A stretch of DNA of 64,000 bases from Saturnia japonica (GCA_033032175.1 CM065325.1:4306930-4370929); one strand, 5' to 3'; positions 35,755-47,818 are shown, numbered from the stretch's first letter. Program-made: numbers and translations. Notes: a model not told the origin generated them from the letters alone.

Positions 35755-36860
35755 AATTTTTAAAATATGTTCAGTTTTATCATACGTAAGTTTGCTCAGC
35801 CAATCAGAAACAAGACTTTTAGCAGCAGGGACTGAAATTTCCGTGATTGAGCAACATTTTAAGATAGTGTTATAGTTATGAGAAGTCATAAAACTAATAT
35901 TTGTGCAAAAGCAGTACTTAATATGGGAGTTGGAGCACAAAATATACGACGCGACGTTGCAGCATCTGTGAATAGGTACTCAGGGCTATTAAGTATTTCT
36001 TTATGTTTATTAAGACATACTTTGAGCATGAAAAGTTGCCGGACACTAAGAATTCTGCTTTTTCATGACATATACTATTACTTTACGTAGGCAACCTGAT
36101 AGATGTTCAATATGTTTTTTTTTAAATAAGATTTTGGTCTACCAGCATACCGAGATACTTTACAACATATGTTTTCTTAATGAATTCCCAGTCGCATGTA
36201 CTGTTTAAGCGGATTCATGAACGAATCTTAATATCTGGCAATGAAGAGGGCGGAGTTGTAACAGACGTTTTATGAAAACACATGTACATTGTTTTTTTTT
36301 TTTTGTATTTTCCGTTAGTAAATTCAGTTGTAGCCATTCACATATTTTCGACATAATAGACTCAGTAATAGACTTGACGTCTGCCCAACAAGAACCATTA
36401 AGGATCTTGTTTATATCAATGGTAAAGAGTGTTGGCCCTAGAATAATGCCCTGCCGCATACCAAATGAACCTTCCTGTAATTTGCTAAAGTACTTGTCAA
36501 CTTTTACACATTGTTTCCGTTCTAATAAGTAGTCAGCAAACCGATCCAGAGCAATACCTCTTATCCCCATGTATTCAAACTTTTTCAGCAGAATCGGAGT
36601 GGAAACGGTATCGAAAGCTTTGGCTAAGTCCAGGAAGATACCAATTCTACATTTCGTTATCTAAATGAGATGTAACAGTTGACATTAAAAGTGAAACCGC
36701 TACTTCTGTTGTCTTCCCTTGTAGGAAGCCAAGTGGTCTTTGGGGAAATAAGATTTCTAGACGAGATATAATTAAGAAGTCTTATACTAACTAATTTTTC
36801 CTAAATTTTTGAAAATAATCATATAGTGATATAGGACGACAACTATCAAGGTAAGTCTTT
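35755..36860 (-). mobile_element. LINE ORF2 remnant with RT and C-terminal parts
   Basis: The minus strand from 36860 reads L-G-F-L-Q-G-K-T-T-E, I-F-L-D-L-A-K-A-F-D-T-V, R-F-A-D-Y-L-L-E-R-K-Q-C-V-K-V and G-I-I-L-G-P-T-L-F-T, classic non-LTR reverse transcriptase blocks in order. The region of the Y-A-D-D active site is missing. Downstream pieces read C-E-W-L-Q-L-N-L-L-T and, nearer 35950, A-A-T-S-R-R-I-F-C-A-P-T-P, then L-V-S-D-W-L-S-K-L-T-Y-D-K-T-E. Several frameshifts and deletions make it dead. The clade is Jockey/CR1-like. Confidence 0.8.
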
Positions 36861-37284
36861 GGGTCAAAGTTTATTAATTATGTTCGTGTCAATAAGGTTA
36901 AATTTATAATTCAAAGGCAAACGATTAACAATGTAGTTCATTGTTATTCATTAGGTACATAATTATTTAATTACTTTACATGACCAGAAGATAATTTTAT
37001 CTGAACTTTTCTTTTATTTCACTATAAGGTTTTTTGTATTAAGAAGAACGCCATATCAACCTAAATGATGCGAGTTAAATGGCATGCCAAATGTAAAAGG
37101 TGGATGATGTATGATAAGTTACTTGTATTTATAATGGATGCAATATATTAATTTATATACGGTAACCAAATTTGTGTCAACTTTATCGAAAATTTTAACC
37201 GTAGTGTCCGAGGGCATGTATAATTAAACACTTGATAGGTGACCGTGAATGTGAGTATGTAGGTACCTAACTCGCCATTTCCAA

Positions 37285-37585
37285 ATAATAATTTTCATCA
37301 TCAACCTGTATATTCCGACGGCTGGATATAGGTACGACACCCTTAAGGAACATCACTGAATAGGATCTTCAATCCTTCGCGTCGTATCGATTAAAGTTGC
37401 TTGCAGAGGGCCGTGGTTCCACGCTTCGTTTGCCTAAACGCGGTCTCCCCTCCAGAACTCGTGTACTCCATCGGTTATCAGTTCTTCGGCATATTTGACT
37501 AGCCCAATGCCACTTCAGTGAGCTAATTCTCTGAGTTATACCGATAACCCTAGTTCTCTGTCAAATTACATCATTTCTAATATTT
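37285..37585 (-). mobile_element. RTE-like LINE 3' fragment, minus copy
   Basis: The minus-strand frame reads T-Q-R-I-S-S-L-K-W-H-W-A-S-Q-I-C-R-R-T-D and G-R-P-R-L-G-K-R-S-V-E, homologous to the fragment at 2069-2682. It ends near TTGATGATGAAAATT, a degraded ATG tail. Confidence 0.75.
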
Positions 37586-37689
37586 ACTATCCTTCAAAAA
37601 AATCCAAACATGTACACAGCTCGCTGAGTGACTTTAAAGTGTACCAGTCCTACCGTGAGTTTTTTATCGTTATAGTCTTAGCGTTGTGA

Positions 37690-37800
37690 CTACAATCTCA
37701 CCTGATCTTAAGAGACGATGTGGCTCAAGATGGTAGCACGCTAAGTCTTGTGGAAGATTGGCTCTGGTGCAGCTGCAGGAACATAGATTTTCAACTTCAG
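37690..37800. repeat. Dispersed lepidopteran repeat, copy 3
   Basis: GATGTGGCTCAAGATGGTAG and CACGCTAAGTCTTGTGG match, on the opposite strand, the segment at 33585-33665 and resemble 15255-15400. Confidence 0.55.
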
Positions 37801-37947
37801 GGTGGTAGATAGCCAGGCTGGTATTAGAAACAGCTCTAACACCATGCTATAGTTTCACCACGATGTTTTCCTTCACCGAAAGCTCATGCTCATTGCAGGA
37901 ATTCGAACTCACGTTGATCAACCGGAGTCCGCACACGGTTGTTCAAT

Positions 37948-38478
37948 TCTATACAATTAATAAAATTGAAGTGTCTGTTTGTGTAATGTCAAATTCAGTT
38001 TTTTACTAAATGCATATGAAATTATATACGATACCTACAAAAAAATGCCCATTTTAAAATTTTTGTCTGTATGTCGATCTGTCTGTTTGTTCCGGGTAAT
38101 CTCCGAAACGGTGATTGGACCGATTTTGACGTGACTTTCAATGGTAGATAGCTAAATTTGTAGGGAGTAACTTAGGTTACTTTAAATTTAGAAAAAAGAA
38201 TTAAGTTTCCGCACAAATAAAAAAACTGGTCATGGTGAATCAATTCGAGTGCTTAAATGGCTTTTATGCTGAGTAAACCATAAGAGATATAGCAAAGTAA
38301 TGTGTCACATAATAATAGACATTAAAAAGTCCTAAAAAAAAGTTCGGGAGAGTATACATCTATCTTCTAAGGAACACCCACAATAAGCATTTTTGTCTTT
38401 AATATAGCCGGGAGCGGGAGAGCAAGATTCGTGCGGGCATTCTGTAGTTCACGTGAGCGAAGCCACGGGCACAGCTAG
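37948..38478 (+). mobile_element. Non-autonomous Helitron, 531 bp, with paralogous empty site
   Basis: It starts TCTATACAATTAATAAAATT and ends GCCACGGGCACAGCTAG before T. The flanks GTTGTTCAA and TTTAAAATAAATCAAC are contiguous (with one extra A) at 35041-35062. The element therefore inserted into a copy of that repeat with no target duplication, as Helitrons do. No coding content. Confidence 0.8.
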
Positions 38479-38673
38479 TTTAAAATAAATCAACAGAGCA
38501 ATTTTGTAAATGCATAAATATTGAACAATTATTATTCCGTATCACTACTACTAGAAATACCAAATAATTAACTTTCTAATAATTTCATTATTACCGTCAC
38601 ATTGTGATAAATGTTTAAAGCAATACATTTTTTTTAATTCCCCTTTTTTTTATTAATTAAAATTAAAAAAATA

Positions 38674-38750
38674 TTTTTTTTTTAGAACTGACTACACTGT
38701 TAGCCTGAGGGGCCCTAAAGCCGCTGCGGCTTTTACAGCTTCACCAGACT
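38674..38750 (-). mobile_element. Short poly(A) SINE-like repeat, copy 4
   Basis: The minus strand reads AGTCTGGTGAAGCTG, then AGCCGCAGCGGCTTTAGGGC, then CAGTGTAGTCAGTTCT and poly(A). Like copy 2, it lacks the 14-16 base insert. Confidence 0.7.
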
Positions 38751-39301
38751 TGGGGGCGAGCGCAGAGGGCACTCAGCCGCGAAAGTTGTGTGGACGACTC
38801 GCACGAGGATGCCAAAGTGGCCGGACCTCGGCTCGGGCGGTCGTCGCGTTCGCAAATAAGTCTCGATCTAATCGAATCCCTACACCTACGATTCGAGCTA
38901 ACTAAATTATACACATAGGCACGTTCCCTTCCTCCTGGGAGGAAGGAAGGAACCATGCGTATGTGTATTCAGTAATCGGAAATAGTTTAAAAATTAATAC
39001 TGTTAACAATTTTTATACTACAGGGTTTATGATGGTGTGTGTTGATAGACGAACAATTTTTATACGATATTGCTGAGTATTTTTTCTTATACCCACTACT
39101 GAATATCTATTTTTCAAAACTAGAATTATCCGTTTTAATCATCATGATACAACAGATTATATAGCACAACTACTAGTTAAAGTGTTGTAACATTTTCTCA
39201 GTGACAAACCTGAATTTTTTATTACCGACTGTATTACTGAACTGACTTATTGAATTGATTAAATAACTAGAGGTGCTGCTTTCAGTTACCATGAATTAAA
39301 A
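38751..39301. other. Gene-free stretch left of the duplication
   Basis: The first 200 bases are GC-rich (GAGCGCAGAGGGCACTCAGC and similar); the rest is AT-rich. No coding signature is supported. Confidence 0.35.
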
Positions 39302-39309
39302 AATAAGAA

Positions 39310-39465
39310 TGACAAGTAGGGGTGGGCGATTATGAGATATACTAATGTAATAATTCGATTATGAAGAAATCTGGAGATATTGCGATCATAGTCATTAGTA
39401 ATTATACTAAATATGATTTACATAATCGATGTAATTCTATTATTAGTGATAGTAATTCTAAAATG
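39310..39465. repeat. Inverted-repeat partner of 41008-41057
   Basis: ATGATTTACATAATCGAT, then TATTATTAGTGATAGTAATT (39413-39458), recurs inverted at 41008-41057. The start, GGGTGGGCGATTATGAGATA, resembles 4225-4340. It is probably one arm of a palindromic DNA transposon split by later insertions. Confidence 0.6.
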
Positions 39466-39945
39466 GGCGTGCGTCTGCCCGTTACAAATGTGCTACGTCA
39501 ACCAATACAGAGCGGGACCGCGCACCGAGGGCGCGAACGCGACGGAAACGATTCCCTCGTACTCTGTATGACCGACGGCGGATAACGCGCTACGGTAACC
39601 AGCTGTCTGGAAACCAGTGCGTGCGAGCCCCTTTCATTACGTGCGACCGATCCTGCTCACACCCGAAACTACTAGGCGTGAAGAGGGCGAAACATTAAGG
39701 TACACACGCAGTGAGGTGCCTGCTGGTAGGCGCGGCGCTGACGTAGCACGGAGCGGAGAGGACTGGGTCGCTGGCGGGTTGAACACTTGTGAAGATGCAA
39801 TGACACACAGATACCACAATAAATTTCGCTGTATTCTTCAAGACACAATACAATTTCTTAGTACTATCTTCTGGGTACTGTTTCTTCCAGTCTTGTTTCT
39901 TGAGTCTTGAGTCTTCAGCTTGTGGCACCTGTGTGTGCCGGTAGG

Positions 39946-39946
<1 letters not shown>

Positions 39947-39979
<33 letters not shown>

Positions 39980-40051
39980 TGACTACACTGTTAGCCTTAG
40001 GGGCCCTATCGTCAAACAGAGCCGCTGCGGCTTTTACAGCTTCACCGGACT
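39947..40051 (-). mobile_element. Short poly(A) SINE-like repeat, copy 5, 13-bp duplication
   Basis: Flanked by TGTGCCGGTAGGC at 39934-39946 and 40052-40064, abutting a tail of about 30 A (minus strand). It carries the palindrome AGCCGCTGCGGCT and the inner insert seen also at 48064. Confidence 0.8.
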
Positions 40052-40063
40052 TGTGCCGGTAGG

Positions 40064-40064
<1 letters not shown>

Positions 40065-40117
<53 letters not shown>

Positions 40118-40190
40118 CTGACTACACTGTTAGCCTTAGGGGCCCTATCGTCAAACAGAGCCGCTGCGGCTTTTACAGCTTCACCGGACT
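40065..40190 (-). mobile_element. Short poly(A) SINE-like repeat, copy 6, tandem with copy 5
   Basis: It starts directly after the right duplication of copy 5, has a tail of about 49 A on the minus strand, and ends at TGAGCCGGTAGGC (40191-40203), a one-base variant of the same target. The bodies of copies 5 and 6 look identical. The corresponding site at 48051-48166 has only one copy. Confidence 0.8.
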
Positions 40191-40841
40191 TGAGCCGGTA
40201 GGCTCCGGTAGCTCGCCTTTTATCTTGCTGCCGGAGAGCGAGACGGACGATGGCGTCTCTATCTGTACTGCTCTCGCATTAGTTAACCGCGGTGACGCGT
40301 CGCGGCTTCGCTATTGCTGTCCCTATCTACATTATTATTATTATTTGTATGCAATACCTAATAAATAGCTAATATTTCTAAACACACTTATTGAATTACT
40401 ATAAAAACTGTTTTATGTTATTGCGGACATAAATACCTATATAAAAACACTAATTGCAACATTATAGGTTTATAAACATCGTAAATATAGAGCGTTAAAC
40501 ATTACAACTTTAAATGGCTTGAAACACGTTATGTATACACTATTCAATGATAAAAACATACATAGTAGGCTAATTAACCTATACAACTTCAAACATTACA
40601 TATAACTTCTATATAACACGGATTATTGACGATACATGAGTTCAGTACTTTAAGTGACTATTTCTATGACATTGCAAGCATTTTTATAACTTATTTACTA
40701 TTCTTGTATACCTACAAGTCGTAATATTACATTCAAAACATTAGATTGATGATTGTTTATACAAATTATTCATCCCTACAACTTATATTTACAATTACTA
40801 TTTTTTGTATCATCACATTTAGGCCTATGCGTCGCTAACAA

Positions 40842-41011
40842 ATTCATAAACGAACTACGAATATGAATGATCATTGATCATTCTTGTTGGAGTGTTAATT
40901 ACCAATATTATTATTTTTTTAGCTTTCCACTCTCGGCCACCTCTGGGTATTAATTACATCAAACACTCCAATAAGTATGATCATTCATATTCGTAGTTCG
41001 TTTATGAATTA
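40842..41011. mobile_element. Palindromic MITE, 170 bp (copy in duplicated segment 1)
   Basis: ATTCATAAACGAACTACGAA at the left is the inverse of TTCGTAGTTCGTTTATGAAT at the right, with about 33 bases of near-perfect terminal match, and ACACTCC arms continue it inward. There is no coding capacity. The same element is at 48817-48984. Confidence 0.85.
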
Positions 41012-41648
41012 CTATCACTAATAATATAATTAAATCGATTATGTAAATCAATCATAATTGAATATCTTCATCTTCTTCTTCCTAACTTGGCAACCGGTCC
41101 TCTTTAATGAAGACTATTACTGCCATTATTGATTGAATTATAGTTTCATGTGTCAATCTCATATCTTGAATATGATTCATTCTTATTCAGCCACTTCTAA
41201 TGTCAAGTAAATGTCAATTTTTATATTTCTTACCAGTGTTGCTATAGTTATTAAATTACGATAGCTTACTTTCATTTGGTTGTTTTAGTTCATGTTCTAC
41301 TACCCGACATTATGATATATTACGGTATTTTAAGCTCAGTTTATGCATTCAGAACTGTTAAAGTAGTAAAAATAATTCCTATGAATGTATATATTTTCGA
41401 AATTATCACTAAAAAATCACAAAAAAAAAAACTTTAGCACATTTCGGAATTTTGAAACTTGAGACACTTTAGTTTTGGAATTTTTATCATAACGGTCGAC
41501 AACACCAAATTATTTACCGTCTCGAAAATTGTCAAAAATGAAAATATAGCTATGATCTCATATTGTTTTAGCTTTCGTGAACTCCTATTTTAACTTTATA
41601 ATTTTGTTAGATAGTTAACAACCGATTTCCCTTATTAGTTTATCCGAA

Positions 41649-42014
41649 ATGATGCAGCAATCGCCATTTGAGAACATATTCAATATAATCGGTGGTTTAT
41701 CAGAAGGCAATGAAAAACCTATGAAACATGGTTTCTATAACGCTTTTGCCCTTTTTATTTTAACTGTTTGCTGTGCCGCTGTGTATGTACTTTTTCTGAT
41801 TCTTGAACCCTTCTTTAAGCCACTATTTTGGGCATTATTAGTTGGTTCAATACTACATCCTTTCAAATATAAAATCTCCAAGAATTTAAAAACATGGTTC
41901 GAAGACCTACAGAAGTCAAACACATCTGTAATATTTGGGATAATGATATTACCTGTTAATGTGATTAATTTTGCTTCTGAGACGGTCGGACAACAGTTTT
42001 GGGAGCATTACAAG
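41649..42014 (+). CDS. TMEM245: TMEM245 first coding exon, upstream duplicate
   Basis: It has the same 366-nt exon as 49625-49990, from ATG (M-M-Q-Q-S-P-F-E-N-I-F) to E-H-Y-K and a GTATGT donor. No exon 2 lies before the second copy, so this exon would have to splice over 9 kb to 50984. That would give the same protein as the downstream copy, so the duplicate could act as an alternative first exon and promoter, or be silent. An assembly artefact from two haplotypes is also possible. Confidence 0.8.
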
Positions 42015-42144
42015 GTATGTACAAATCAATCTATAGATTTACAATTGTATTATTGGTCTATAAATTATATTACATAGGTTGAAAAAAAAAACATAATATG
42101 TGGAGAAATAATTAAGGAAAACCTTTGATGTTTCTTGAACACTA

Positions 42145-45100
42145 GCGAGCACGGTTTGGAGCACCTCTTCTTTAGGCGCACGCTCGTTCAAAGTGGCGGC
42201 GAGCGCGTTTTTTACCGACCGCACCAGCCGCTCCCATGCACCTCCCTGGTTAGGCGCGCCGGGCGGGATGTAGCGCCACTCGACGCTGTGCCGTAGCCCC
42301 TCCCCCCGTAGCGCAGGTGCCCATTCGGCGTAGGCGGCGCGTAGCTCGGTGTCCGCCCCACGGAAGTTGGTCGCGTTATCGCTGTACATCAGTGCGGGCC
42401 AACCTCTTCTCGCTGCCATCCGTCGTAGTGCCATTATCGCCGAGTCGGTAGACAGCGATCCCACGATCTCTAGGTGAATCGCCCTTGTCGTTAGACAAGT
42501 GAACAAGGCGATCCACCTCTTTTCTCTTCGCCGTCCTATAGTTACTTGCATCGGTCCGCAGTAATCCACCCCGCAGTTCGTAAACGGTCGATGAAACGGG
42601 TCAAGGCGCGCGGCCGGTAAGTCTCCGGTCGCCGGCGCGCGAGGCACGGCTTTGCGTACCCGGCACATCGCACATTCCCGCTCCACGCTACGCACTGCGG
42701 GTCGTAGTTTCAAAATCCAGTATCGCTGTCGCAGGTCGTTTATTACGCGCTCGCGGTTTCCGTGTGCCGCGGCGCGATGTTGCTTGGCGATAAGTTTTCT
42801 GACGATAGTGTGTTTCCCATCCAGTATGACTGGACGTTTCACACTTGTCGGCACGTTCGCGGCTCCGATCCGTCCACGCATATGCAGCGTGCCGTCGTCA
42901 TCAAGCTCTGGATCTAGTTTATAGAGACGACTTGATCGTGGTATCGTTTTCCCTCGCTTTAACTTGTTGATGTCTTCACCGAAGCTTTCCCGTTGTGCTT
43001 GCCGTAGTAACATACTCTCCGCGCGTTCTAGGTGCCGCTTTTCGACACGCGACGCCTGGCGTCGACATATGTCTGCGAACGCGAACATTGTAGCGACCGT
43101 TCTCACTAGTCGTTCATAAGTTGAGAACCGCGTCGCGTCCGGTAATACGTCGGGCTGCGATTGCTCGACTGTATGGTTCACGGTAGCTTCCTCAGAGTTT
43201 TCTTGTGGCCCCAATGGTTCTGCGGGCCACTCGTTCTCTTTGCACCTCAGGAAGCTCGGTCCCGTGAACCACCGTTCGTCTGCAGTAATCGCTGCGCTCG
43301 ATGTTCGTGTCGCGTCGTCGGCTACGTTACAATACGTCGGTAGCCATCTCCATTGTTCTGCTTCGGTGAGCTCAGCTATTTCACTTAGGCGGTGCGAGAC
43401 ATAGGGTGTATATCTGCGCTTGTCGTTCCGTATCCAGTGCACGACAGTTGTTGAATCGGTCCAGTATACTGTGCGGACGATATTTATGCGATGTTCACGA
43501 CGTATAGTGTCGCTCAGGCGTGCTCCGATGACGGCGGCTTGTAATTCGAGACGCGGTATTGTTTGTACGCGTCTCGGGGCTACTTTAGATTTTGCAGCTA
43601 CAAGTGCTACGTCGATGTAGCCGTCACCGTATATCGTTCGCCAATACGCCGTCGTCGCATATGCTTGTTCACTCGCGTCGCACAGTATATGCAATTCTGT
43701 TATCCCCGTCGATGCCAAATTGTAGTATCGCGGCAAGCGCAGGTTTGCTACATGTTCTAACTGTTGTAGCCAGTCGTCGAATGAACTTGCGTCCTCTTCG
43801 GGTATCTCGTCGTCCCAGCCGATCTGTAAGCGCCACAGGTTCTGCAGGATTATTTTCGCGCGTATCGTGTAGTGGCTGAGTAAGCCGAGTGGGTCATAGA
43901 TTGACATAACCGCACTCAGAGCTTCTCGCTTTGTAGGTGCCCGCTTGCGTGCGCGTACATCGGCTGGTACCCGATGCATGGACGTGTTAAACCCTAGTTC
44001 ATCCGTAGCTGCATTCCAGTATAGGCCCAGGATCTTTTCTTGTTCATGCCCGCCAAGTTGTGCGGGCGATCGTGCGCGTAGCTCGTCCGGTGTTCCACTG
44101 AGTACGCTCGCTCGGTTGCTGCTCCATCCGCGTAACGTAAAGCCGGCTACTGCGTGGACTTCTTGTATTTCCCTTATAGTGTGGATAGCTGTTTCTTCAT
44201 CGTCGTAGCTATCCACCAGGTCGTCCATGTAGTGGCTCTGCGTTATTGCCTTGAACGCGTCTGGATGCGTTCGTGCATGCTTTTCAGCGTTGCGGTCGCG
44301 TACACTGTGTGCTATGAACGGTGAGCTTGCTGCGCCGAATATCAACGATCTCATTTTATATTTCTGTGGCGGCTTGTTCCGGTCGTTGCCTCGCCACAGA
44401 AATTGTTGTGCCGGCTGGTCCGCTTCGCGTATACGTATTCTCAGAAACATTTCCTCTATATCAGCAGTGACGGCGACGGGCTTCTCTCTGAACCGGAATA
44501 AAATCCCCTGCAGCGATCGTAGCAGGTCCGGTCCCTCTAATAACTCGTCGTTTAAACTCGTAGTTCCACTGCGTGCTGCGGCATCGAATACTACTCGTAG
44601 CTTGCCGGGTTTGTTCGGGTTGAATACAGCGAAGTGAGGTAAAAACCAGCTGATGTTGCTAGTCTGTTCGTGTCCCTCGCAGTGTACGGCGTAGCCCTTC
44701 TTAAACAAGTTTTTGATCTGACTTGTATACGCCGCCGCAAACTCTGTGGAACGATCCATTTTCTTTTCTATCGAGTGAAGTCGTCGTAGCGCCATATTGT
44801 AGCTATTAGGTAGTACTACGTCGTTGCGGCGCCACGGTAGACCTACTTCGTAGCCTTCACTGCGTTGTTGGATCGTTCCGTCGAGTATTCGCGTCGCGCG
44901 CTTGTCGGCGTCGCTGATTCTCGGTTCGCGGGCTACGTCGAGCGCGTCTATTTTGAAGTGCCGTTCTACGAGCTCGTGTAGACTTTCGTTCCGGATCTCG
45001 CTGCCAGTGTTGCGTTCAGGTGCGTATATGTGTAGCAGGGCTTCGCTGTGGCCGATGATCACGTGTGGTGCGGTTCCGTGCACCACCCAACCCAGTTGAG

Positions 45101-47105
45101 TTTTCGATGCGGCCGGCTGGTTCGGTTTGCCGATGCGTAGCTCTCTGGATACGATCATCTCCCAGTGGTCCGTACCTATCAATATACGCGGCCTCGCCTT
45201 CTCATAGCACACCTGCTTCACTTTCAAATTGCGCAAGTGAGCGTGTTGGAGTGTGCTTAGAGACACTGTTTGTTCGCGCATTCGGAGTCCTTTTATCGTT
45301 CGAGCTCGGAACTCGTGCTTCTTGTTGCCGCCCGGTTCGTACAACTTCGCTTGTACAATTTGGCTATTCGTGTACTCTTTGCCCATATTGACGCCTTGTA
45401 GTTGCAGTGGATGTGACGGTCCATGCGCTCCGATGTCCTTGGCCAAGTCCTCGTCGATTAGCGATATAGTCGAGCCCTCGTCCAACAGAGCGTACGTGTT
45501 CACCGCTCCTTTGGGGCCCGATATAGTCACCGGACAGATTTTTAGTATAATCTGTCTCGGTTCTATAGTTGTTGCGACAGCCATTACCGTCTCGCTCGTT
45601 GACGGTGTCACGTTGTTCTGAGTTTGCTCTTCGCTATCGCTTGGTCTGTCGTTGTGAAGCGACGAGTGATGCGGACGACGACAGGAGTTAATACCGCACG
45701 GCTTTCCTTTGCAGTACACACGACGATGGCGTTTGTCAATACATTTGAAACAGACGCCTTTGCTCTTCACTAGCTCCCACCGTTGCTCGACGTTCAGTGC
45801 CTTGTATTGCGGGCACCGAGACAACGGATGGGGCTTATCGCAGCTAGGACACAGATGTTCGGTTTCTGTGTCCACCGTAGCAAAGACGTTCTGTCTCTTT
45901 CTGGCGGCGACTTGCGGTGCGGCAGGCTTCAATACTTCGCGTGTAGAGGTCGCTGTCGAAGCTGTGTTGGGCGCATATGTGTGTTTTAACGCACGGCTCG
46001 CTTCACGCATTAGGAAGCGTGATAATCCAACGACCTCTGGATCCGTTGTTCCCTCGTTCTCTTCCGCATAGTCGCACCACCGGGACTTCAGGTGTGGGCT
46101 AAGTTTTTCTAATACTTCCCGAGCCAGCATCGGGTTGTACAGGTAGCTCCGCTTGTCGAGATTTAGTAAAACAGAGACTATGTTTTGTAGTTTTACTGCG
46201 AACGCGTTCAGTTCGCTTGCGGTAGCTCCCGGTCGTGGTAATTTCCGCATATCATCCAGCGCCTTGTCTATAATTACTTCCGGCCTGCCAAAACATTGTT
46301 CCAGTGTCCGCATGATTTCATCTGGATTGTTCGCGGTGTGTAGTAGCGCTGCCACTGCGTCGCGGGCGTCCCCACGCAGGCTGTTACGTAGGCGCGCTAT
46401 GTTTTCTATCGGCGAGAAACGATACAGCTGCGTGGAGTCCCTCATAGCTGCTTTGAATGGCAGCCACTCGTTGATCGCTCCAGTGAATACAGGTAAGTCG
46501 GCGGCTTGGCGTGGCGGTGGATGAGTATGCGTCATCTTTTCTAGTATCGCGGCGAGCTGTTTAATATCACTGCTCGATTGCGACGGTGATTGCGAACGGG
46601 CACGTCGCTCAGGCCTGCGTTCGTCTTGTTGCCGCGCGTCGTTACGGGTACACGGTAATTGTTCCCCCCGTGTAGCTTCGGGCTGTGAGCGGAGCCAGTC
46701 ATCCACTCGGTGAATACGTTCATCTGGCTCCTCGTTCGTTTGCTCACGTACGTCCTCTGCTTCATCCCGTATCGACGTTAACTCCACGGCGAGGCGTTTC
46801 TTTATTAATTCCGCCTCCATACGGAGTTCTTCACGGCGAATTTCGGCTAGTTTCTCTTCCGCTTGTAGCTTGGCGAGGCGTGATCGCATAGTCGCACTCG
46901 TCGTTGATCTGTGTGAGCGTGGCGGGGAAACGTAGCCTGTTCTGACGTCAGTGCGAGTAACAGGTACAGAGGGTGTTCCCTCCGGTCGGGGTGTGCCCTC
47001 AGCCCTCTGTGTGTCTGGCGATAGCGGCGATTCTTCGAATACTCGGACTGTGTTATTTCTGTTTTGTGATTCCATTGCGTCTCCCTGGCTTCTCGTAACA
47101 ACCAT
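42145..47105 (-). CDS. BEL/Pao gag-pol polyprotein, integrase truncated
   Basis: I chose the first true ATG at 47105 (M-V-V-T-R-S-Q). About 1654 element-encoded residues follow without a stop; about 35 more are read-through into TMEM245 intron. Domains, numbered from this ATG: coiled coil around 75-120, a Gag region of the DUF1759 type about 205-345, CCHC-like zinc knuckles about 420-485, an aspartic protease with D-E-G-S-T near 543, reverse transcriptase with A-D-I-E-E-M-F near 881 and Y-M-D-D near 959, RNase H with C-D-A-S near 1142, an integrase zinc-binding H-H-C-C near 1442-1484, and the integrase core with D (V-D-Y-C-G), D (S-D-N-A-T-N) and E (G-A-W-E-R-L). All catalytic residues named are present. 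The GC content is far above the surrounding DNA. Confidence 0.92.
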
Positions 47106-47235
47106 TGATCTGGGTACGCCGTTCGTGGATACAGATATCTTGATAACACGTCGTTTCTTCTTCAAGCGTTGTTGTAGATCGGCGAAATGTTCTGTTCTTT
47201 TTTCTTCCGTCCGGCTTCCGAAGGACCAGATAATA

Positions 47236-47606
47236 TTGTGAATAAAAGGACGTCCACAATATTTTAATGTGTGCTAAATTAATAGCGCTTGTTTTATTCT
47301 TGTTTCTTACAAAGTTACAGTAGTTCGTAGTAACAATGTGGTTTCTTAATAACGTTCTTGACTGTAGTTTGCTTGTAGATTCGCTGCTTGCTGTTGCTGG
47401 TGTTGTGGTGTTTCTCGAACTGATCGCATACTGCCGCCCTCTCCGCTATATTTAACCTCGCCCTTTGCCTCGCAACCGGTAGTGCGATGGATTCCGTGCG
47501 GGGCGTCGCTGAGCCAATGAGCGCGCACGCCCTGTGTGCGCGCTCTCGGCAGTACCATGAGTCACCATGCCAGATGTTCCGAGTCTGGCATGGTTCATCC
47601 TTACAA
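47236..47606 (-). repeat. Candidate 5' LTR of the BEL/Pao element
   Basis: The minus strand begins TGTAAGGATGAACCATGCC and ends near GTCCTTTTATTCACA, so TG...CA bounds a 371-bp block. A TATA-like TTAAATATAGC lies inside. Just downstream, TGGTCCTTCGGAAGCCGG looks like the primer-binding site. No second copy is present in the window to confirm the ends. Confidence 0.6.
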
Positions 47607-47818
47607 CTAGTGAAATATATACATTTAAACTTACAACTAGCTATATTCTTATTCTAATCGTTTTAAAATACACATATTCACACATATTCAGTTCATATTA
47701 TTATATCTATTCCTAACACGTATTTATAAACCTTATTCCTAACACGTATTATTTCATTTACTTGTTCATTTTATACTATTAGACTATCGTTATTCGCTCG
47801 CCCTGCTCGCTGTCCGCA
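47607..47818. other. Unique spacer between BEL/Pao LTR and duplicated segment 2
   Basis: 212 bases, AT-rich, with TTACAACTAG repeated near 47604 and 47629 and the phrase CCTAACACGTATT twice. It has no match to the left flank of copy 1 (39500-39701). Its origin is unknown. Confidence 0.5.

Larger units (their letters stand above)
39702..42144. repeat. Duplicated segment, copy 1 (with TMEM245 exon 1)
   Basis: It is near-identical to 47819-50124, starting at ACACACGCAGTGAGGTGCC and ending at TTCTTGAACACTA. The order is a GC-rich LTR-like block, short SINEs, a palindromic MITE, an AT-rich leader and TMEM245 exon 1 with its splice donor. Differences are a second SINE here, a few indels and scattered substitutions, so identity is roughly 99% outside the SINE. 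Confidence 0.95.
42145..47606 (-). mobile_element. BEL/Pao LTR retrotransposon, 3'-truncated
   Basis: One LTR candidate lies at the right (47236-47606) and a long gag-pol frame runs leftward. The frame stops being retroviral-like at 42145, where sequence identical to TMEM245 intron 1 begins. The rest of integrase, any downstream domain and the 3' LTR are missing. No envelope gene is seen. Confidence 0.9.

Noticed and set aside
39617..39928. Overlapping frames of 60-97 codons at the left of duplicated segment 1
   Set aside because: GC-rich repeat-derived sequence, read similarly at 47771-48045, with no conserved domain and no consistent strand.
42652..46891. Several plus-strand frames of 60-128 codons
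   Set aside because: They are antisense shadows of the GC-rich BEL/Pao gag-pol frame.
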